Below are positions 17,019 through 25,272 of a stretch of 64,000 nucleotides of DNA, piece by piece. Each line of letters starts with the position of its first letter. Within the stretch, counting starts at the first letter, position 1. The translations under genes were made by a program, and so were the position numbers. The notes beneath the pieces were generated by a model. It searched no databases and had not been told where the DNA came from. It was given only the letters and a program-made list of their open reading frames with translations. The stretch comes from Lacipirellulaceae bacterium (GTDB taxonomy: Bacteria > Planctomycetota > Planctomycetia > Pirellulales > Lacipirellulaceae). Location: positions 620,001 to 684,000 of the forward strand of contig JAVJRG010000012.1 in the NCBI GenBank assembly GCA_040218535.1. Reading direction: 5' to 3'.

Positions 17019-17084
17019 GGAAATCATCCGAGAAATCAAGGGATTTGCGAGGGACTGGCTCGCCAGAACGTGCCTTGCGAACTA

Positions 17085-17106
17085 AATTGGATGAGATCAT
17101 CCAATT
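17085..17106. promoter_or_regulatory. Palindromic operator 1 (Rrf2-type)
   Basis: A perfect inverted repeat: AATTGGATGA, two bases, TCATCCAATT. It shares its core TTGGATG/CATCCAA with operator 2, whose centre is 45 bp away. It lies in the divergent region between the protoglobin and Rrf2 genes, nearer the protoglobin side. Confidence 0.8.
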
Positions 17107-17126
17107 AACCCCAAATCTAGTCTCGG

Positions 17127-17154
17127 CTGAATTGGATGTCAACATCCAATTCAG
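17127..17154. promoter_or_regulatory. Palindromic operator 2 (Rrf2-type)
   Basis: A perfect 28-bp inverted repeat with 13-base arms (CTGAATTGGATGT and its complement) around a two-base centre. It ends 23 bp before the Rrf2 start codon, suitable for autorepression. Confidence 0.82.
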
Positions 17155-17177
17155 TCTGCTCTTCGACGAGTCTGAAC

Positions 17178-17639
17178 ATGCTTTCCCAATCGGTCGAGTA
17201 TGCCCTCCGGGCAATGGTCCATCTGGCAGCGGAAACTCCTGCCAGTTGCACGACCGCGGAGCTGGCAAAAGTCACTCAAGTGCCTGCTGCCTACCTAGCG
17301 AAGATCATCCAGGGGCTTTCGAAAGCTGGCTTGGTGAAGTCACAACGCGGGGCAGGCGGTGGTGTCGCGTTGATCGGATCACCAGAAACAGTCACCATCC
17401 TCGACGTGGTCAACGCGGTCGATCCTCTGCAGCGCATTCACACCTGCCCGCTCGACTTGAAAACCCACGGCACGCGACTCTGCCCATTACACCGACGGCT
17501 CGACAATGCCATGGCTGAGGTCGAACGTGCCTTCGCCAATACATCGCTCGCCGAGGTACTGGCGGACCCAAGTCAATCGAAGCCGTTGTGCGACGGAGAA
17601 GAGCAAGTCATTGGGTTGACGGATACTCCCCTGCGTTGA
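17178..17639 (+). CDS. Rrf2-family transcriptional regulator, NsrR-like
   Basis: A 153-residue winged-helix regulator. The start MLSQSVEYALRAMVHLA and the recognition region VPAAYLAKIIQGLSKAGLVKSQRGAGGG are typical of Rrf2 proteins. C90 and C102 fall at the positions of C91 and C102 of E. coli NsrR, which hold the NO-sensitive iron-sulfur cluster. The middle cysteine (C96) is absent, with T96 and H97 there instead. A two-cysteine cluster or a different ligand is therefore likely. Two matching palindromes in the divergent region are its probable operators, controlling itself and the protoglobin-cytochrome operon. The ligand (NO, O2 or redox) cannot be settled from sequence. Confidence 0.88.
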   Translation: MLSQSVEYALRAMVHLAAETPASCTTAELAKVTQVPAAYLAKIIQGLSKAGLVKSQRGAGGGVALIGSPETVTILDVVNAVDPLQRIHTCPLDLKTHGTRLCPLHRRLDNAMAEVERAFANTSLAEVLADPSQSKPLCDGEEQVIGLTDTPLR

Positions 17640-17666
17640 TCCGACAGATGTCAGTCGCCTCGCGGC

Positions 17667-18839
17667 TTAGGAGATCGCCTCTTCTTTCTGAATCGGCAAT
17701 GGCTCTTTGAAGGTCAACGTGCGATAGGGGAACGGAATCTCAACGCCGGCATCATCAAGGGCACGCTTTACGGCGGCGACAACTTCGTCGCGGCTTTTGC
17801 GTTCTGCTACCGGCGTCGATCCAGTCCACCAGGTCACTTCGAAGTTGATGCTCGACGCGCCGAATTCTTGGGCGAATATTTGGATCGGTTTTTCTTTGGT
17901 AACCGACTCACAGGACTCGACTGCCTTAGTGATGATCTCGCGACACTGATCAACGTCCTCGTCGTACGCCACGCCTGCGATGATTGTCGTCCGGCGATAC
18001 CGTTGGCTGGTGATTACGTAGACGGCATTCTTAAACAACTGGGCATTGGGCACGACGATCAGTTGGCCATCGACCTGGCGAATCGTGGTCATGCGTATCG
18101 TCGTGTCCTCGACCTTGCCTTTGATGCCGTTGCATTCAATGAAGTCGCCCGTCTCGAAGGGGAATCCCCACAGAATGAGGATGCCGGCGAAGAAGTTCTC
18201 GACAATGTCCTTAAACGCGAAACCGACAGCGATCGAACTGAGGCCCAGCACTGTAAGAATCTTCGCCGCGTTGAGCCCCGGAAAGATCACCCCCGCAGCA
18301 ACCGTCAAACCGGCAATCCAGATACCGATGTAAAGGAACTGGCGAATCAGGTCCTTGAGGCTGCCGCGGATACTCACGCCACGGAGCATTCTTCGGGCAA
18401 GTCGCTGCGCTAGCGAGGCGATGAACCAAGTCAGCACCAGGACGGCAAACGCCAGAATGAACAACGGCAGGCGACCGAGAAAACTGTTCCACATTTCCCA
18501 GACGCTTTTCCAAACTTTACTGAGTGCTTCGTTCACATCCTCAGGCGGGTCGGCCATTTTAAGGGAGTCGACATCATCGGCGTTAGCGTTGTCTTCTTCG
18601 GTTTGCTTGTCGCTGTTCTCTTGGTTGTCGCCCGTGGATGCATCCTCATCGGAATTGTCATTCCCATCCGCGGCGTCCCCATCATTGTCTTGTTCGTTAG
18701 CCTCTTCGGTTTCCTCGCTCGCTGACTCGTCCGTCGTGGTCTGCTCAGGGGGCGCAACCGCTTGCCCTAGAGCGGCTGGGCTCGATAACAGGAAATTGAA
18801 TGGAACAACTAGCACGCAGCAGAAAAGTAGTGCACGCAC
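17667..18839 (-). CDS. MscS-family mechanosensitive ion channel with acidic N-terminal region
   Basis: A 390-residue channel that would open on hypo-osmotic stress. After a signal peptide (residues 1-25) comes a very acidic region of about 70 residues rich in Asp, Glu and Asn, presumably periplasmic. Then there are membrane segments (LPLFILAFAVLVLTWFIA, FLYIGIWIAGLTVAAGVI) and the MscS pore and beta domain with LGLSSIAVGFAFKDIVENFF and GDFIECNGIKGKVEDT. The C-terminal domain ends PFPYRTLTF. The start is GTG with GGAG upstream. It is convergent with the Rrf2 gene; no operon partner is evident. Confidence 0.92.
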   Translation of the reverse strand: MRALLFCCVLVVPFNFLLSSPAALGQAVAPPEQTTTDESASEETEEANEQDNDGDAADGNDNSDEDASTGDNQENSDKQTEEDNANADDVDSLKMADPPEDVNEALSKVWKSVWEMWNSFLGRLPLFILAFAVLVLTWFIASLAQRLARRMLRGVSIRGSLKDLIRQFLYIGIWIAGLTVAAGVIFPGLNAAKILTVLGLSSIAVGFAFKDIVENFFAGILILWGFPFETGDFIECNGIKGKVEDTTIRMTTIRQVDGQLIVVPNAQLFKNAVYVITSQRYRRTTIIAGVAYDEDVDQCREIITKAVESCESVTKEKPIQIFAQEFGASSINFEVTWWTGSTPVAERKSRDEVVAAVKRALDDAGVEIPFPYRTLTFKEPLPIQKEEAIS

Positions 18840-19042
18840 GGAAGATTCTCCCCTCGTCGATTTTCATCTAATGGTGGCCTGCCTGACCGTTACCTATTAG
18901 ACCACTTCCTCTGCAGGGCTCGAAGGCATGATCTTGACGATCTCTTCACATGAAAACGCTTGAGAACGGGGATCAGAACGCCTATGTTTAACCGAATCTG
19001 GTTTCTTCTCAGCCGCCGCATTGCTATCTCTGGGAATGAGTT

Positions 19043-20116
19043 ATGTCTGATGCACCTGAACAAAAGAGTTTCTCGCTCCTGCGAATCCTTCTGATCGCTG
19101 TGCCCGCCGCCGCGATCGCCTGGGGCGTGAAGTCATACTGGGACGGCCAACAACAAGCTGCGGAAGCGAATACCCAGCAGAACACCGTGCGAAATCTTCT
19201 CGGTACGGAATCTGCCAACGCCTTAGCGAAGGACTTTCAAGACGCCGACGAAGACCTGCTGGCTGACCCGCCTGAGGATGCTGAGAAGCTGCAAGACCCT
19301 GAGGAGCTGGTGTTCTCTTACTATGCATCGCTGGCCGAAGCGGGCGATGAAGCGACTGAAGAGCAAAACTGGAAAGCCTTCACGGACGCCCTCTCCAAAG
19401 CGACCAACAAGCCGGTGAAATACGTTCACTTTAATGACGTGAACGAACAGCTCCGGGCACTCAAGGACGGCAGCCTTCACATTACCGCTTTCGGTACGGG
19501 TGCCGTGCCCACCGCGGTGAACAAAAGCGGCTTCACCCCGCTTTGCTGCTTCGCCGACGCGGAAGGCAACTACAGCTACACGATGAAGATCATCGTCCCC
19601 GCCGACAGCAAGATCGAGAAAGTCGAGCAGCTGCGCGGCAAGCGCGTGACGTTCACCCGACCGCGTTCCAACAGTGGTTACAAGGCAGCACTTGCGCTGC
19701 TGCTGGATGAACACGACATGCAGCCCGAGCGCGACTACAAGTGGGGATTCTCCTACGGGCACGAAAACTCAATCAAAGGCATTGCTGATGGCAAGTTCGA
19801 AGCGGCAGCCGTAGCGAGCGACATTCTCGACCGCATGATCGCCGGTGGAGAAATCGAAGAAGGAAGCGTCCGCGTGATTCACGAATCGAAACCCTTCCCG
19901 CCCGGCGTGCTAGGTTACGTCTACAACCTCAAGCCCGAGCTCCGCGATGCCATTCGCGAAGCAGTCGCCGACTTCCAGGTCGAGGGGACGCCGCTGATCG
20001 AAGCCTACGGTGCCGGCGAGCCGCTCGCCCTAGCAATGGTCAACTACAAGGAAGATTGGGGCCCCGTGCGTGCGATCAACGAAGCGGTTGAGGCAGCACG
20101 GGACGAGGTGAAGTAG
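19043..20116 (+). CDS. PhnD-like phosphonate/phosphite-type substrate-binding protein (orphan)
   Basis: A 357-residue periplasmic-binding-protein fold tethered by an N-terminal membrane segment (LLRILLIAVPAAAIAWGV). The body has the PhnD / transferrin-like layout: INEQLRALKDGSLHITAFGTG-type block at the ligand site, IIVPADSKIEKVEQLRGKRV, then RSNSGYKAAL and a C-terminal hinge region. PhnD relatives bind phosphonate, phosphite or similar oxyanions for ABC import. No permease or ATPase gene is adjacent, so the ligand and partner are unknown; it might serve a sensor instead. GGGAATGAG precedes the ATG. Confidence 0.82.
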   Translation: MSDAPEQKSFSLLRILLIAVPAAAIAWGVKSYWDGQQQAAEANTQQNTVRNLLGTESANALAKDFQDADEDLLADPPEDAEKLQDPEELVFSYYASLAEAGDEATEEQNWKAFTDALSKATNKPVKYVHFNDVNEQLRALKDGSLHITAFGTGAVPTAVNKSGFTPLCCFADAEGNYSYTMKIIVPADSKIEKVEQLRGKRVTFTRPRSNSGYKAALALLLDEHDMQPERDYKWGFSYGHENSIKGIADGKFEAAAVASDILDRMIAGGEIEEGSVRVIHESKPFPPGVLGYVYNLKPELRDAIREAVADFQVEGTPLIEAYGAGEPLALAMVNYKEDWGPVRAINEAVEAARDEVK

Positions 20117-20211
20117 GGGTAGCTTTCAGCGGTCGGCTCTCAGCTTCTCCTAGTGAAGGTACTCGAACTCCCCAGTAGCCGCGGCTCTACGAGCCGCCGG
20201 AGCTCAGCTTG

Positions 20212-20225
20212 AAAGGTCGACCTTT
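20212..20225. promoter_or_regulatory. Perfect 14-bp palindrome upstream of the broken DUF1559 gene
   Basis: AAAGGTCGACCTTT lies 15 bp before the start codon of the next gene. It may be a protein-binding site or a small hairpin; there is no direct evidence for either. Confidence 0.35.
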
Positions 20226-20240
20226 TCAGAGGCTTCCACC

Positions 20241-21280
20241 ATGCGATTCCGCCTCCTCACGGTGCTGTACGTCTTCGCCCTGCTGGCGGCGGGGATGGCG
20301 GTGTTTGGGGGGTGGGGGATTCTGATTGTATTGGGTCTACTGTCTTCTTACTGGATTCCCAACGAGCGTCTTGTTGGTAGGCTGTTGAGTTCTTGCCTGG
20401 CCTTTCTCAGCCTCATTAGCCTTGCAGTTTCGATCAACGTACCACGCGACCTCGCTCATCACTCGGGAGCTAGCAAGGTGTGTGGGAACCACATGCGACA
20501 GCTCGCTTTAGCACTTCGAGACTACCGAGTAGCCAACGGTAGGTTTCCTCCCACAGTGGCGACGGATTCTAGCAAACTGCCGCTCTACTCATGGCGCGTT
20601 AACGCTCTGCCATTCTTCGAGGAAGAGAAAACCTGGGAACTGTGGCGAAAAGATCTTCCTTATACGGACGTTGCCAACTTAGCTCATTCTAAGAAGCGCG
20701 TTGGCTACTTCTGCTGCCCTAGCGACTCATTGGCTTCCTCCACAACCGGACCCCATACAAGTTACTTCGCGATCACAGGGCCAGACACCGCTTGGTCGAA
20801 CCCTGAAGGTACTAAGGTTAACGAGATCGGTGACCGCGAGAGTGAAACGATTCTCTTCTAGAAGCAGCGAACATCGCCTGCGGCTGGGCAGAGCCTCATG
20901 ATCTGAGTTTTGAAGAGGCGATCGATCTGCTGACTAGCATTGATGACGAACGTTTCGCCCACTACCACTGGAATGAAGGCCACTTTCTCTACAAAGCCTA
21001 TCGTGAGTTTCGTGGAATTCATGTAGCGTTCTGTGACGGCTCAGTCCGCTTCCTTAGAGTTCCGCTGGACGAAGGACTCGCCCAAGCACTGCTCACCGCC
21101 AACGGCGGCGAAGTGATTCCGCCGGGGACGCTCGACGCGCTGACCGAACCGCAGTTGAACTACCCGCGCATCTAGGGATTGAGCGTATTCGTGGTGCTGG
21201 CATTGCTGCCAGGGTTTGTGCTGTGGCGGCGACGAAACCGGCCAAACAAATCAGAGGCAGCCGCAGGCCCACCTTCCTAA
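20241..21280 (+). pseudogene. DUF1559-like membrane protein, frameshifted and with an in-frame stop
   Basis: The first frame (206 codons to a TAG at 20859-20861) has two or three membrane segments and then the DUF1559 pattern: CGNHMRQLALALRDY, RFPPT, the YSWRVNALPFFEE block, FCCPSD and TSYFAITG. The family continuation, EAANIACGWAEPHDLSFEE and later HVAFCDGSVRFLR, lies in another frame from about 20858 to a TAG ending at 21175. A one-base deletion near 20855-20860 explains the break. After that TAG the same frame stays open for 34 more codons, encoding a hydrophobic segment and a basic tail, to TAA at 21280. The gene looks decayed, unless the deletion is a sequencing error. It lacks the usual prepilin N-terminus of DUF1559 proteins. 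Confidence 0.75.
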
Positions 21281-21345
21281 TACTGTGGGGCTCGTCGGAG
21301 AATTGACTGGGTCGGTTAGTCGTCGGTAAGGTTCGGTCTTGGAAA

Positions 21346-22707
21346 CTACCACCGAGCCTCAACCCCTACTTGCAAACCTTGGGCCCAGAAGTCGGATTCG
21401 CGCCACCGGAAAGCAGGACGCTGGGCTCCTGCGGGGGGTGAGCTGCCGAAGGCGAAACCGTCGGGGTTCAAGCCGCGGTCGATCAAGTCGGCCGGGCGGG
21501 TCACGTTGCTCCAGTAGAACAAAGAATAGCCGACCGATGCACTGAGCCAATCCACCATTTGCCAACGCACCCGCGCGGCGAACTCGCCCTGCATGCTGAA
21601 GATGGTGTCGCGAAACAAGCCGCTGTTGGTCGAGGCCCCGAAGAGTCCTACGTCGTCGAAAGTCGCTCCAGTAGGAAACGTGGCCGCCGTGCCAACGCCC
21701 GTCCTGCCTTCAACAATCGCTCGGCGGCGGTTTGAGCCGATGGCGGTACGTCCCTCCAACTCGAAGGTCCAGCGATCGCGATTCCAAGAACGCACCAAGC
21801 CCAGATCGACTCCGTGGAAGAGGTTTTTCGCTTGGAACGAATCCCACTGCTCGATACCCATTAGCGGCGGACCATTGAAGAACGCTGCGGTGACATACTC
21901 AAACCGCTCATTCAGTCCACCGAATCGGTAGCCAGCATAGATGTCAAACCGATTTCCGGTTTCCACCGTTTCGAGCCGATCAAACAGGTTCTGTCGTATC
22001 GCCAATCCAATGAGGCTAAAGAAACTCTGCGAAACAGCCTTGGCACCTCCGACCCTCGCGCCCGGATAAGCCAACACGACGGAGCTTTCTTCATCGCTCG
22101 AAACGTCATAGAAGGGCACTGCCAGTACACTGCTTCCATCAAGTCGGAGGATTTCCTCCGTTCCATCTTGTTCTCCAAAACCCAGAACGTCGACTTGAAG
22201 ACCAAATTGATTCGCGACCGACCACTCGTCGTAGCTTGTCAGCCGATAGCCGTGACGGGCTGACTCAGCAAAGGATTCATCGCCTAAGAGGACTGAAGTC
22301 GTCGGAAAACCGAGTACCCCAGCGTCACCAATCGGCACCGTGGGGTCGCTCGTCGTAAGCAACGGCGGCAAATCCAAGCCATCCGTCCACCAAGCCACGT
22401 AACCGGCGCGGAACCAATGCTCTCGGCTTCGCACGGCACTTGGATGTTCAGTCACATAAACGATCGACTGCTGTGCCTGGTGCTGTGAGTAAGCCGTCGG
22501 CGTGACCGTTGCGTTGAGATCGTCCGCTACGGCGAAGTATTGCTCCGTGGGCACGGCTGCATCGCTTTGCGCGACTGGTGGCACCGACTGTTGAGGGTAT
22601 TGGGCATGCGACGAACGGGTATTCACCAGAATAAGTGTGAGAACCACTGCAAGGCAGTGCTGCCATAAAGCTGAAGCCGTTAACGAGTTCGAGTTCTTCA
22701 CAGACAC
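21346..22707 (-). CDS. BBP7-family outer membrane beta-barrel protein
   Basis: A 453-residue exported protein with a signal peptide ending at SSHAQ (about residue 36). The low-complexity linker is rich in Gln, Ala and Pro. The barrel region starts near WFRAGYVAWWTDGLDLPPLLTTS, a pattern I recognise from planctomycete BBP7 outer-membrane proteins. The C-terminus ends in aromatic residues (VGVEARW), as barrels do. Alternating hydrophobic strands such as NRFDIYAGYRFGGLNERFEY support the fold. The start appears to be GTG. Its cargo or function is unknown. Confidence 0.85.
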   Translation of the reverse strand: MSVKNSNSLTASALWQHCLAVVLTLILVNTRSSHAQYPQQSVPPVAQSDAAVPTEQYFAVADDLNATVTPTAYSQHQAQQSIVYVTEHPSAVRSREHWFRAGYVAWWTDGLDLPPLLTTSDPTVPIGDAGVLGFPTTSVLLGDESFAESARHGYRLTSYDEWSVANQFGLQVDVLGFGEQDGTEEILRLDGSSVLAVPFYDVSSDEESSVVLAYPGARVGGAKAVSQSFFSLIGLAIRQNLFDRLETVETGNRFDIYAGYRFGGLNERFEYVTAAFFNGPPLMGIEQWDSFQAKNLFHGVDLGLVRSWNRDRWTFELEGRTAIGSNRRRAIVEGRTGVGTAATFPTGATFDDVGLFGASTNSGLFRDTIFSMQGEFAARVRWQMVDWLSASVGYSLFYWSNVTRPADLIDRGLNPDGFAFGSSPPAGAQRPAFRWRESDFWAQGLQVGVEARW

Positions 22708-22891
22708 CGGTCACCACGAAACAGAATGCACACCACCACAGTGGGGTGGCGGACTATAAGAGTCACGCGCTACTGTGGCAAGCCGAAACGGCTGTCTTAG
22801 GTTCCAATGAAGCTTGCTAGCAGCAGGCAATCCGGCCAGTCTAGTGTTGAACAGTTGTCCCAACTGTTTTGAGAACCACCAGCATATGCCA

Positions 22892-22919
22892 AACACAAAA
22901 AGCAGTAGGGACAACTGCT
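22892..22919 (-). terminator. Intrinsic terminator of fusA
   Basis: On the minus strand AGCAGT, a 7-nt loop and ACTGCT form a stem followed by TTTTG, 5 bp after the end of fusA. A second small stem, CAGTTG/CAACTG, lies just beyond at 22854-22868. Confidence 0.6.
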
Positions 22920-22924
22920 CTGCC

Positions 22925-25057
22925 TTACATGAACCGCCCCATCACGTCCGGCGGAGCCGGGGCGAATCCATTTGGCTCGAGCGAGCAACTTGCACGGCCT
23001 TGGCTCGAAGAACGCATCGCGCTGGAGTAGCCGAACAGTTCAGCCAGCGGGGCATCGGCGTGCAAGACCGTGAGGCTGCCGCGTTGTTGGGTTTGGTGGA
23101 TGATGGCGCGGCGTTGTTGGAGGTCGCTCACGAGGTCGCCGACGTGTTCGTCGGGTGTGCTAATTTCTAGCCGCATGATCGGCTCAAGCAGAACGGTGCC
23201 TGCTTTGCGTAACGCTTGGTCGAACGCTTGAGCGGCGGCTGTGCGGAAGGCGATCTCGGTGCTGTCAGTCTCATGCATTTCCCCCGAGAGGAGCCGCGTC
23301 TTGATACGCATCAGCGGGAAGCCGAGCGTGCCGCCGCCTTGCCCTGCGTTTTCGAGTTCTTCGAGAACGACCGTGAGCATTTCATTAGGCAACCCGTGAT
23401 CGAGCGAATTACCAACGACCACTCCAGTGGCGGATTCCATCGGCTCGACGGACAGTTTTAACTTGGCCGCATGGGGAACGCCGTTGATCAAACGATTCAC
23501 GTCCACCTCGACTTCGGCCGGGCCAGCAATCGTTTCACGGTAGCTAACCCGTGGGTTGTGGACTTTGACGTTCAGCTTGAAGTCGCGTTCGAGACGGTGC
23601 TGGATCACCTCCAGGTGCAGCTCGCCCATGCCGCTGATGAGGGTCTGGCCGATTTCCTCGTTCTCATCGGCGGTGAACGTTGGGTCTTGCTTGCGAAGCA
23701 TTTCCAAGGCTTCGGCCAACTTCTTCTTGTCGGTGGTGCTCTCCGGCTCGATCGCCATCGAGATGACCGTCTCAGGGAATTCGATCGATTCTAAGAGAAT
23801 GGGATCGCGCGTGTCGCAAAGTGTGTCGCCGGTGACCGATTCGCGCAGTCCGATAATACCGACGATGTCGCCCGCTTGAGCAGACTCAAGCTGCTCGTCT
23901 TTTTTGCTGGCGTGGATCTTCCAAAGTTGAGCGACGTTTTCCTTCGTGTCTTTCCCAGGATTCAAAACGCGGCTGTTGCCTTTGAGCGTTCCCGAGTAGA
24001 TCCGCACCCAGTAAAGGTCGCCCGTCTTATAGGGCAAGATCTTGAAGACCAAACCGCAAAAAGGCTCCTTGGGATCGGGCTTGCGGATAATTGCTGGAAG
24101 TTGGTCCTCGTTTTCTTCTCCGCCCTCACCCTTCCGCTTTCCGCCTTTCTTCCCCTTCGCCTTACCGCTCGGATCGACACCTTCAACCGGCGGCATTTCC
24201 AGCGGATTAGGCAAGTAAGCCGCCACCGCGTCGAGCAATGGCTGGATGCCAACACCATGAAGGGCGGAACCACACAGCAACGGCTGAATCTGCCGATGAA
24301 CCGTCGCGTCGCGGATGACTTCATGCAACAGCTTTTCAGGGATATCCGCCTCTTCGAGAGCCAACTCCATGAGCTTGTTGCTGTAGTTGCAGAGGTCCTC
24401 GATCATCTGCTCGCGGTAGAGCGAGGCATTCACCTGCAGATCTTCGGGGATGTCCGCGGTCACCACTTCGCGGCCTTCCTTCCCTGCGGGGAAGGTGAGC
24501 ATCTTCATCGTGACGAGATCGATGATCCCCCGGAACGGATCGTCCACGTGTGCGGGGCCTAGTCCCACGGGAATTTGCAGGGCGACCGGCGTGGCGTTCA
24601 ATCGCTCTTTGATCTCTGCTAGCACTGCCTCAAAGTCGGCCCCTTCGCGGTCGAGCTTGTTAATGAACGCCAGTCGGGGGACGCCGTACTTATCGGCTTG
24701 CCGCCAGACGGTTTCGCTCTGTGCTTCAACGCCCTCACGCGCGCTGAAGACAATCACCGCCCCATCGAGAACTCGCAGGCTGCGTTCGACTTCCGCCGTG
24801 AAATCAACGTGACCTGGTGTGTCGATCAGGTTGATTTGCACGTCGTTCCAGGGGAACGCCACACAAGCGGAGTAAATCGTGATCCCTCGTTCCGCCTCTT
24901 CGGCATCGTCGTCGGTCGTCGTGGTGCCGCGATCGACCTCACCGGCGCGATGCTTCGCCCCGGAGACGTACAGCATCCGTTCGGTGACGGTTGTCTTGCC
25001 GGCATCGATGTGGGCGATGATGCCGAGGTTACGGAGTTTGGTTAGGTCAGTGGGCAT
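22925..25057 (-). CDS. fusA: Elongation factor G
   Basis: EF-G (710 aa) drives GTP-dependent translocation on the ribosome. GTPase motifs are intact: AHIDAGKT (15-22), ERGITI in switch I, DTPGHVDF (79-86) and NKLD (133-136). The sequence before switch I reads TTTTDDDAEEAERG instead of the usual M-D-W-M-E-Q-E version, and a Lys/Gly/Glu-rich insert sits at about 297-318. Both suggest the EF-G lineage reported from spirochaetes, planctomycetes and deltaproteobacteria; which subtype is not certain. It is third in the rpsL-rpsG-fusA order, but a strong terminator lies between it and rpsG. The tuf gene is elsewhere. Confidence 0.95.
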   Translation of the reverse strand: MPTDLTKLRNLGIIAHIDAGKTTVTERMLYVSGAKHRAGEVDRGTTTTDDDAEEAERGITIYSACVAFPWNDVQINLIDTPGHVDFTAEVERSLRVLDGAVIVFSAREGVEAQSETVWRQADKYGVPRLAFINKLDREGADFEAVLAEIKERLNATPVALQIPVGLGPAHVDDPFRGIIDLVTMKMLTFPAGKEGREVVTADIPEDLQVNASLYREQMIEDLCNYSNKLMELALEEADIPEKLLHEVIRDATVHRQIQPLLCGSALHGVGIQPLLDAVAAYLPNPLEMPPVEGVDPSGKAKGKKGGKRKGEGGEENEDQLPAIIRKPDPKEPFCGLVFKILPYKTGDLYWVRIYSGTLKGNSRVLNPGKDTKENVAQLWKIHASKKDEQLESAQAGDIVGIIGLRESVTGDTLCDTRDPILLESIEFPETVISMAIEPESTTDKKKLAEALEMLRKQDPTFTADENEEIGQTLISGMGELHLEVIQHRLERDFKLNVKVHNPRVSYRETIAGPAEVEVDVNRLINGVPHAAKLKLSVEPMESATGVVVGNSLDHGLPNEMLTVVLEELENAGQGGGTLGFPLMRIKTRLLSGEMHETDSTEIAFRTAAAQAFDQALRKAGTVLLEPIMRLEISTPDEHVGDLVSDLQQRRAIIHQTQQRGSLTVLHADAPLAELFGYSSAMRSSSQGRASCSLEPNGFAPAPPDVMGRFM

Positions 25058-25094
25058 GGTTTGTTGTATGACGCGAAGCGAAGACTTGTGTTCA

Positions 25095-25205
25095 TGTCAT
25101 TCCGACAGTCGTCTCAGCGACGGAGGAATCCGGTTTGCGCTGTTGTTGACTCAACATTTCTTCAAACCGGATTCCTCGGTCGGCGAGCCTCCCGTCGGAA
25201 TGACA
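25095..25205. repeat. Long dispersed palindrome (CATTCCGAC type), copy 1
   Basis: The outer ends TGTCATTCCGAC and GTCGGAATGACA are complementary, and inner arms GGAGGAATCCGG and CCGGATTCCTC pair as well. The loop is about 30 bases. A second copy lies at 36894-37012 with nearly the same arms and a different centre. It sits between rpsG and fusA, downstream of the terminator. Confidence 0.85.
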
Positions 25206-25220
25206 GAATATAGTTAGCGC

Positions 25221-25258
25221 AACAAAAAACGCCGCGCTTATGTTAGAAGCGCGGCGTT
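25221..25258 (-). terminator. Intrinsic terminator between rpsG and fusA
   Basis: On the minus strand a perfect 12-bp stem, AACGCCGCGCTT / AAGCGCGGCGTT with a 7-nt loop, is followed by TTTTTGTT. It begins 14 bp after the rpsG stop. It should end or attenuate rpsL-rpsG transcripts before fusA. Confidence 0.85.
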
Positions 25259-25272
25259 GGATTGATCTCTTC

